Part shown: one piece after another, positions 1 through 5,600 of the stretch | Layout of the letters: the number at the start of each line of letters is the position of its first letter | Position numbering within the stretch: position 1 is the first letter of the stretch | Assembly: GCA_030447125.1 (NCBI GenBank) | Contig: JAUJLZ010000116.1 | Location: forward strand, 1 to 6,328 | DNA: 6,328 nucleotides | Direction of reading: 5' to 3' | From: Acidimicrobiales bacterium | GTDB taxonomy: Bacteria; Actinomycetota; Acidimicrobiia; Acidimicrobiales; CADCSY01 | Made by a program: the position numbers and the translations under genes | The notes under the pieces: model-generated | What the model was told of the DNA's origin: nothing | The model's input: only the letters and a program-made list of their open reading frames with translations | Database searches by the model: none

Positions 1-635
1 ACGAGTGGGCCAGCTCCCACCGGGCCCCCCTCCCCGATCTGTTGGTGGTCCTGGACGAGGCGGCCAACACCCCCACCCGCTGGCTGCCGAGCGTGGCCTC
101 CACCTGTTCGGGACTGGGCATGCTGCTGGTCACCATCTGGCAGTCCAAGGCCCAGATCGACGCCGCCTACGGCATCCTGGCCGACAGCGTGCTGACCAAC
201 CACGGCACCAAGATCTTCTTCTCCGGGATCTCAGACCTGGCCACCCTCGACTACGCCAGTCGCCTAGTGGGCGAGGAAGAGGTGCCCCAGCACGCGGTCT
301 CCACCGACATGGTCCGAGGGGGCCACGCCCGCAACGACTCCACGACCCGGGTGCCTTTGGTGCCCACCGACGTGCTGCGCCAAGCCCCGCTGGACCAGGG
401 CCTGCTCGTGCACGGCACCTTGCCGCCCGCCCACCTGCACGCCCGTCCTTACTACGCCGAGCGACGCCTACGGGCCCTGGCCGCCGGCCGAGGCCGGCCT
501 CCACGTACGCACCCGCGCACCCCCGGTCCCGATCGAACGCCGCTACCCTCGGCGGGGCCGGCGGACCATGCGGTAGAGCCGAACGTCCCGGCCACCCCGG
601 CACACGACCTGGGTGGCCGCCACCTCGAAACCTGA
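1..635 (+). CDS. TraG/TraD (VirD4-type) conjugative coupling ATPase, C-terminal fragment
   Basis: This is the C-terminal part of a type IV coupling protein, the membrane-bound ATPase that links the relaxase-DNA complex to the conjugation channel. The frame is open from base 3 to the stop at 633-635 and the start lies outside the window. The visible 210 residues begin EWASSHRAPLPDLLVVLDEAA, which holds the Walker B strand and acid pair (LVVLDEA). It continues with STCSGLGMLLVTIWQSKAQI and LTNHGTKIFFSGISDLATLD, hallmark segments of the TraM-recognition region of TraD/TraG-like actinobacterial proteins, and ends its conserved part at RPYYAERRLRALAAG. Walker A must lie upstream. From about base 490 the frame becomes proline-rich and loses conservation, while the +1-shifted frame reads VRTRAPPVPIERRYPRRG and stops at 574-576 with better third-position GC, so the native end may be 576. 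The 3' end overlaps the convergent acetyltransferase-like gene. The family call is secure; the last 45 or so residues are not. Confidence 0.9.
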   Translation, partial: EWASSHRAPLPDLLVVLDEAANTPTRWLPSVASTCSGLGMLLVTIWQSKAQIDAAYGILADSVLTNHGTKIFFSGISDLATLDYASRLVGEEEVPQHAVSTDMVRGGHARNDSTTRVPLVPTDVLRQAPLDQGLLVHGTLPPAHLHARPYYAERRLRALAAGRGRPPRTHPRTPGPDRTPLPSAGPADHAVEPNVPATPAHDLGGRHLET

Positions 636-1141
636 GCGGGCGTAGTACTCGACCAGCTGTGGCGCCGCAGTGTCGAGGTAGATGACCCGGGCCTCCCGGT
701 CGGCCTCGGCACACACCTCGTGCAGGAGTGCCCGACCCGCGCCGGGGCGGGCGGAGGCGAAGTTCCGAAGGCACCAGGCCCCGGCGGGATGGGCCTGGCG
801 GAGACGCTGCCGACCTGCCGACACCGCCACAGGTTCAGCGCCCCGGCGCCGCCTACCAGCCCCGCCGCGCTCAACAGGACCACCGCCGCCGGCCACCACA
901 GCACGCCGAGAATGACGAGCACAACCGCCAGGAGGATGGCAACAGCGCCCATCACCGCCAGCAGCCGCAGCGGCGGCCGGGGCGGCACCAGGCACAGCAC
1001 CGCCTCGCCGGCGGTGTCCACCTGTCCGAGGCCGGCCACCAGCTCCAGCCACGCGTTGGCATGCAGTCCGGCCCGTCGTCGGTCACCGCAGCGCTCCGCC
1101 ACCAGGCCGCTGAGGGCCCACGCACCACGCCGGCCCACCAC
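543..1141 (-). pseudogene. Frame-broken membrane-anchored GNAT-like acetyltransferase
   Basis: Two minus-strand frames each hold half of one likely protein. The first starts at GTG 1141 (or GTG 1138) behind AGGAG. It has strong third-position GC and encodes a soluble stretch (HANAWLELVAGLGQVDTAGE), then two hydrophobic segments (about residues 58-105, including AVAILLAVVLVILGVLWWP). After SVSAR it turns into proline-rich noise. The frame shifted by -1 then carries AHPAGAWCLRNFASARPG, GRALLHEVCAEAD, LVEYYARSGFEV and a stop at 543. These match the C-terminal half of GNAT acetyltransferases: a degenerate acetyl-CoA loop (ARPGAG, lacking the usual first R/Q) followed by the YY..GFE motif. A one-base loss near 775-830 joins them into about 199 residues. 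The usual N-terminal GNAT strands are replaced by the membrane hairpin, so substrate and activity are unknown. It may be decayed, a sequencing error, or less likely a programmed frameshift; no slippery heptamer is evident. The gene converges on the coupling-protein gene. Confidence 0.6.
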
Positions 1142-1146
1142 CCACG

Positions 1147-1151
1147 CTCCT
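1147..1151 (-). promoter_or_regulatory. Ribosome binding site for the membrane/GNAT gene
   Basis: AGGAG on the minus strand lies 5 bases before GTG 1141 and 8 bases before GTG 1138. It supports starting the membrane/GNAT frame here and supports that frame as truly translated. The 26-base gap to the divergent helix-turn-helix gene means the two promoters must overlap each other or the neighbouring coding sequence. Confidence 0.55.
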
Positions 1152-1167
1152 GATAGAGTGAAAGGGC

Positions 1168-1386
1168 ATGAAAGGTAATAATGCCGACCCAGGGGCCGGC
1201 CAGGGCGACGAGGGAGGCGACCCCGGCTGGGTCACCGCCCGCGACGCTGCTCGCCAGCTCGACATTCCGCCCCGCCAGCTCTACGACCTCATCGACCGAA
1301 GGGCACTGCCCGCCTACCACGTCGACGACGACCTCGTGCTCCACCCCGGCGACGTCGCCGCCTACCGCGAGCGAGAGGGCCCGTAG
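1168..1386 (+). CDS. Excisionase-like helix-turn-helix DNA-binding protein
   Basis: This is a 72-residue protein with a flexible, Gly/Asp-rich N-terminus (residues 1-20) and a compact MerR/Xis-type helix-turn-helix. WVTARDAARQLDIPPRQLYD (21-40) forms the two helices, and LPAYHVDDDLVLHPGDVAAY (47-66) forms the wing and closing helix. Proteins of this size and plan serve as excisionases (recombination directionality factors) or as small regulators in integrated elements. No integrase is in the window, so which of these it is stays open. ATG 1168 is the only plausible in-frame start. AAAGGG sits directly against it, which is closer than an ideal ribosome binding site. It is divergent from the membrane/GNAT gene by 26 bases and converges on the 62-residue gene with 10 bases between the stops. 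The wing is unusually acidic (HVDDD), where many relatives carry a basic residue. Confidence 0.8.
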   Translation: MKGNNADPGAGQGDEGGDPGWVTARDAARQLDIPPRQLYDLIDRRALPAYHVDDDLVLHPGDVAAYREREGP

Positions 1387-1396
1387 GCGGGCCGGC

Positions 1397-1585
1397 TCAC
1401 TCGTCACCGGGCTCACCCAACAACCGGCCCAACACCAGGCGGCGCATCCCCTCCACGGTGAACGCCAGCTCCAGCTCGCCGGAGGCCTCGGTGAAGGACA
1501 ACATCTCGTCGCACCCCGCCACCAGGTCCAGAGCTTCGTCCTTGCTCAAGGTGATCTCGGGTCGGAACTCCACCGGGTCGGCCAT
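1397..1585 (-). CDS. Small acidic protein of unknown function
   Basis: I do not recognise this 62-residue protein. It begins MADPVEFRPEITLSKDEALD and ends LVLGRLLGEPGDE. It has about 15 Asp/Glu against about 5 Lys/Arg, a single Cys (25), and no membrane segment or signal peptide. The pattern of helix, turn and short strands (SKDEALDLVAGCDEMLSF, then ELELAFTVEGMRRLVLGRLL) suggests a small folded alpha/beta protein. ATG 1585 is preferred over GTG 1588 because GGAG at 1592-1595 lies 6 bases before the ATG and only 3 before the GTG. Good third-position GC and the ribosome binding site support it as real. A strong hairpin (1603-1649) sits immediately upstream of the ribosome binding site and would be in its leader. 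It could be a small accessory or regulatory protein of the element; I have no functional evidence. Confidence 0.65.
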   Translation of the reverse strand: MADPVEFRPEITLSKDEALDLVAGCDEMLSFTEASGELELAFTVEGMRRLVLGRLLGEPGDE

Positions 1586-1591
1586 CACCAG

Positions 1592-1595
1592 CTCC
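1592..1595 (-). promoter_or_regulatory. Ribosome binding site choosing ATG 1585
   Basis: GGAG on the minus strand is spaced 6 bases from ATG 1585 and 3 bases from the overlapping GTG 1588, so it decides for the ATG. It begins 7 bases after the base of the 1603-1649 hairpin, close enough for the hairpin to affect ribosome access. Confidence 0.5.
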
Positions 1596-1602
1596 GTCGC
1601 AG

Positions 1603-1649
1603 GAATCGGATGCCGGGCCCCAACGGGGCCTCACCTGGGCATCCGGTTC
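1603..1649. repeat. Strong two-tier hairpin in the leader of the 62-residue gene
   Basis: GAATCGGATGCC (1603-1614) pairs with GGCATCCGGTTC (1638-1649). That is 11 Watson-Crick pairs plus one T/G position that is a wobble only in the plus-strand transcript. Inside it, GGCCCC (1616-1621) and GGGGCC (1625-1630) form a perfect 6-bp stem with the 3-base loop AAC. A 7-base bulge (TCACCTG) lies on one side. No T tract follows on either strand, so this is not a standard intrinsic terminator. It could be a leader element, a protein-binding dyad, or part of an origin of transfer; all of these are inference. Confidence 0.7.
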
Positions 1650-1663
1650 ATGCTCAGACCCAG

Positions 1664-1766
1664 GCCATCGCCCCGGGCGGGTCAAGGGAGGGGCGCAGCA
1701 CCAGCGAGAAGCGCAGCGCAGCGGAGCCCCGCAGCGGCCCTTGACGCGCCCATGAGGGGCGATGGC
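1664..1766. repeat. Long imperfect inverted repeat (103 bp) with GCAGCG-rich centre
   Basis: The outer arms GCCATCGCCCC (1664-1674) and GGGGCGATGGC (1756-1766) are perfectly complementary over 11 bp. After a 4-base bulge (ATGA, 1752-1755), GGGCGGGTCAAGGG (1675-1688) pairs with CCCTTGACGCGCCC (1738-1751) over 13 of 14 positions. The centre holds a possible GGGGC/GCCCC stem (1690-1694 with 1726-1730) and several GCAGCG/AGCG units. The flanks show a direct CAGG at 1661-1664 and 1766-1769, which overlaps the last pair of the stem by one base at each end. It could be a small transposon-derived element with terminal inverted repeats, a structured RNA, or an origin-of-transfer dyad. The direct sequence observation is firm; its identity is not known. 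Confidence 0.75.
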
Positions 1767-1840
1767 AGGCTGTGACGGCTTGCCGCGTGGGGGCTATGGG
1801 ACCAAGAGGGAGGGGTCGAACCATTGGGGCGTGGCTGTCG

Positions 1841-2602
1841 CTAGTCCAAGGTGCCGCGCTCGATGGCCTCAGCGACCGCCTCGTGCCAAGCCTCCTCGTC
1901 AGAACGTTCGTAGCCGCAGGCGATGCACACCCCCGCAGAGCATGTGCCTCCGAAGGCATCCCATTCGCTGGGCAGAAATGTACGGCGCCAGCACTCAGGA
2001 CAGTTGTCTGGCGCCGGGACTTCCAGACGGTCCTTAGGACGAACGGGGAGGTACTCCTCAGCCTGCTCCTCGAAGGCGAGCACCATCGCGTCGTCGAGTG
2101 AACGGCTACGAGCCTTGTCGAGGAAACGAAGGGAGGGATGCTGGTCGAGGGCCTCAACGGCGATGATGTGGCGGGACCTGATTGTGGCGAACTCGTCATC
2201 GGCTCGGCCATGACGAAACGGTTGGGTGAGATCGAGGCCTTCGCGCAAGACGTCGACCGAGACGTAAGTCAGCGAAGAGTCGCGTTCGGCCTCGACGATG
2301 TTCAGCAAGTCGCTCAATCGCAAGGAGTTCACGTCTTGTGCGACGGGAACGTGGTCCAGCGGCGACGCCCGCTTGGTCTGGATGATGTCCAGTAGGTCGC
2401 GAGCGGAGCGCAGGAACTTCCCATCCTTTTTCTTCTCCTCACCCGGCCACTCACTGGCGACAATGACCACCAGACCATTGGTTAGCGCTACGTCGAACGG
2501 ACCTTCTGGGGGCAGTCGGCTCTCTAGCAATGCCAGGGTGTTGGCGGCATACCTGACCCGGCGAATGACGTGCTGGCACACCTCTCGCAGATCCGAGTTC
2601 AT
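1841..2602 (-). CDS. Orphan protein with C-terminal zinc ribbon, downstream of the relaxase
   Basis: I do not recognise this 253-residue soluble protein. Residues 5-30 form an amphipathic helix (REVCQHVIRRVRYAANTLAL), followed by a likely strand (FDVALTNGLVVIVAS, 36-50). The middle is mixed helical. Residues 201-231 form a zinc ribbon: CPEC (201-204), then C221, and CIACGYE (226-232), giving a Cys4 site with one extra Cys. The C-terminal tail is an acidic helix. No signal peptide, membrane segment or known catalytic motif is visible. ATG 2602 lies 18 bases after the relaxase stop, so it is probably cotranscribed with the relaxase, though the sequence before it (GACGAG) is only a weak ribosome binding site. 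Hand-counted GC is 60% in two 60-base lines of this gene (2161-2220 and 2401-2460) against about 80% in one relaxase line (3001-3060), which suggests a separate, more recent acquisition. It may be a nucleic-acid-binding or regulatory cargo protein, but that is only inferred from the zinc ribbon. Confidence 0.8.
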   Translation of the reverse strand: MNSDLREVCQHVIRRVRYAANTLALLESRLPPEGPFDVALTNGLVVIVASEWPGEEKKKDGKFLRSARDLLDIIQTKRASPLDHVPVAQDVNSLRLSDLLNIVEAERDSSLTYVSVDVLREGLDLTQPFRHGRADDEFATIRSRHIIAVEALDQHPSLRFLDKARSRSLDDAMVLAFEEQAEEYLPVRPKDRLEVPAPDNCPECWRRTFLPSEWDAFGGTCSAGVCIACGYERSDEEAWHEAVAEAIERGTLD

Positions 2603-2620
2603 CTCGTCATGATGGGGCTG

Positions 2621-5600
2621 CTACGGCCCGACGTCGAGTCCCGGAGGTTCGAGCTCACGCTCCGCTGAGGGAGCGACGGCCTCGGCCACGTGGTCCCACT
2701 GGAGGGCATCGAGGTAGTCGTGGGGGCGGGGGCCGATGGCACCGACAAGTCCGGGCTCATCGGCGACTGGCCCCGCGGTGGGTGAGCGTCCCAGCTCCGC
2801 GTGGCGGTAGGTCTCGATGCGGACGGCTGCCTCCCTCCAAGCGGTCGGCTTGGTCTCGTCTTCGGGTGCCTCGCCCAGGGCCGCGGTCAGATAGGGCGCC
2901 GGCGTGGACACCGCAGCGTCCACTTGGGCTGTCAGCGCCGCCTCGACCACCGCCAGCCGCTGGCGGACCAGGTGTTGGGCCGGAGCTTGGTCCTGCAGGG
3001 CGGCCGCCCGGGTCTCGGCCCGGTCGAGCTCGAGGGCGGCGCGGGCACAACGCTCACCGGCGGCGTGGACCGACTGGCGGGCGAGTTCGATGCCCTGGGG
3101 GTTGCGGCGCCAGCGCCGGGCGCTACTCAATTCGTCGAGGCGGTGCATAGTCCGGGCGTGCTCGGACTCAGCGGCAAGAAGCTGGTGGCAGGCACGTTCC
3201 ACCGCCCCGGCGGCCTCGTCGTAGTGCGCCGGCGGAGGGGCTGCGGCGAGGGTACGACGCAGGCTGCGTCGCTCGTTGGCCAGCTCGGCGGTGGGCCTGG
3301 CGGCCAAGCCGGCGCGCTCGGCCACCTCGAGGGCCTCGGCGGCGGCTCGGTAGTAAGCCACGGCGTCGCCGGCCACCGGAGCGGGACCGAGGGCCCAACT
3401 GGCAGCGGGGCCGCCAGGGACCGGCGCGGCTCCCCAGCGGGCCCGGTAGACGGCGACCGCGCCCACGGCGCGATCCCAGCTGCGACGCTGCGCTCCACCG
3501 GCGGGCCGGGGCCCGAGGCGGGCCACCAGCGCAGGGTCCGGATCCAAGCATGCGGCGAGTGCCAGGGCGTCGGCCGCCTGGCGGTAGGCCCGGCCCGCCG
3601 GACTGGCGCTGGCGTCGTCGCTGGCCATGGCCAGGCCCGCCAGCTCGGCCAGGTCATGGGAGCGGCGCAGGCGGGCCACCTCAGCGGCATCGGGGTCGAC
3701 CTCTCGGGCCAGCCGCTCGGCCTGCTGGGTCTCCAGGCGGCGGGTGACGGCTTCCAGCGTGGTGGTCTCGTCGTCCAGGCGAGGAAGGCCGGTATGGGCG
3801 TCGAGCGGCGGGGCCAGGTCCCGGTGACGGACGATGTAGAGCCGGGCGTCGCCGCGGCCACGGGTAAGGCCCACGTAGACGCCTTCTCGACTGGAGGCGT
3901 CGGTGCTCAGGTGGCGACCGGCCTGGTAGGTCTCGCCTTGGGCCATGTGGCTGGTCACCGCGTAGGCGTGGGCGAGCTGGCCGACGACGCCGGGCCGGAC
4001 GTGCTTGGCGAGGTAGCGCTCGGCGATCTCCACCCGGCCCCGGCGCTCGAAGTCGACCACGACCACCGAGGCTTCGCCGGGGTGGACCTCGACCACCCGC
4101 CCCCGCTCGCCGTTGTGGACGAAGTTGCCCGGCCCGGACCGCCTGGGACGCAGCAGGCGGTTCTGCTCCATGGCCACCACCTCGTCGCCGGCCTGGAAGC
4201 ACTGGCCGGCCACCTCGACGACCGGTCCCCGCAAGGTGCCGTCGGCGGCAAGTAAGGCCCGGGCCCGGGCGTTGAGCTCTCGCCGCTCGACGTGGTGGTC
4301 GGCCATCATCGACGACGGCGCCAGTTCGGGATTGGCCCGGCGGTGCAGGCGATCGACGTACCAGTCGGCCACCAGGGCGTCGAGGAGCTCGTCGGGGGTG
4401 TCCGCCTCCACCACTCGCTCGTCGCGGCGCAGTCGCTCCACCGCCTCGGAGATCTTCCCGGCGGCGTACTCGACCGAGGCCAGGCGCACCTCGGTCATCT
4501 CCGCAGCCTGCTGGCGGCGCCGGACCACCAGCTCGGCCTTGTCCTCGGGGTAGTCCTCCAGCAGCGCCCGCCACCCCCCGCCGGCGGCCACCGCGGCGTG
4601 CTGGGCGGGGTCGCCCACCAGGCGCAGCGCCGCACCGGCTCGATCGACGTAGGTGGCCAGGCGGGCCAGGTCCCGGTTCCCGAGCGTCGAGGACTCGTCG
4701 ACGATGACGACGTTCCGCTCGTGGAGGGTGACCAGGTCGTTGTCCAGCCGGTAGAGGAGGCTGGCCACCGTCGAGCACTCCATGGCGGTGGCGTCGCGCA
4801 GCACCTCGGTGGCCGTGCCCTGCACCACGGCGCCAAGGGGGCGGTAGCCGGCGTCCTCCCAGGCCCGGGCGGCGGCGGCCAGGGCGAAGGTCTTGCCTGA
4901 GCCCGCCGGGCCCAGCACGCACTGGAGGCGGTGACCGCTGGTGCAGATGGAGCGCACCATCGCCATCTGGTCCTCGCCCAGCTCGGGTCGAGCGGCCAGG
5001 GCGGCGTGCAGCGTGGCGGCGGGCACCACCCCGGCACCGGCGTGGCGTCCGCGCTCGTAGGTGGCGAACAGCCGCTGTTCGAGGTCGAGCATGGCCTGGG
5101 TGGTGTAGAGCGGCTCGGCGCCCAGGGCGTTGACCACCCGTCCGTCGCGCCGGCGCACCACGTCGGCGGAGCGTCCCTCGCGACGGCGATCGACGTCGAG
5201 TCGCACCACCGCCTCGCTGGCCAGCCAGGCGTCGGCCAGGTCGCAGACCGCTCGGGCGCCGAGGCGGTCCCCGGCCCAGTCGGCGACGTGTTGGATCACT
5301 TCACGGCGGCCGAAGGTGGCGGCGATCTCGGTCAGGCCGACCGACGAGCCCAGGTGGGCGAACAGGACGGCGCGCTGTTCCTCGGTGACCAGCGCCGGCG
5401 CCGCCTGGCGGTCGTAGCAACGCTCGACCGCTCTGCGGTCGAGGCCCACCGCGTCGAGCTGGGAGGCCCACCACGGCCGCAGGGCCTCGGGGTCCACCCC
5501 GTGTTCGTCCTTGGCCGCCCGGGTGACATACGCCGCCACCTGGCGGCCCCTGCCCCGCATCCCGCTGCCCCGGGTGTAGAACGCCTCCAGCTCCGGCAGC

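Noticed and set aside
130..774. Minus-strand frame opposite the coupling-protein gene
   Set aside because: The plus strand encodes conserved coupling-protein motifs here, and the minus frame is Arg/Gly/Pro-rich noise.
543..1052. Reading the GNAT half as an independent protein starting at GTG 1052
   Set aside because: The first half of that frame is Gly/Arg/Ala-rich noise opposite the membrane-segment coding frame; only its C-terminal half looks like protein.
952..1416. Minus-strand frame of 154 codons across the helix-turn-helix gene
   Set aside because: It lies opposite a clear helix-turn-helix protein and ends inside the membrane/GNAT gene in the wrong frame. It has no recognisable features.
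1603..1649. Hairpin as an intrinsic terminator
   Set aside because: No run of T follows the stem on either strand, and it lies upstream of a gene on the minus strand.
1813..1830. GGTTCGAC on the minus strand, resembling a tRNA T-loop or a tRNA-derived attachment site
   Set aside because: The flanking bases do not form the 5-bp T stem, and no acceptor stem, anticodon arm or CCA end could be found around it.
1654..2211. Minus-strand frame running from the zinc-ribbon gene through the inverted repeat
   Set aside because: It overlaps the zinc-ribbon gene in a different frame and then reads through the inverted repeat. Its Ser/Pro/Arg-rich composition looks non-coding.
2801..4255. Long plus-strand open frame of 484 codons
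   Set aside because: It is antisense to the helicase region of the relaxase, where every motif is intact. It is Gly/Val-rich without a recognisable domain, as expected from GC-rich mirror frames.
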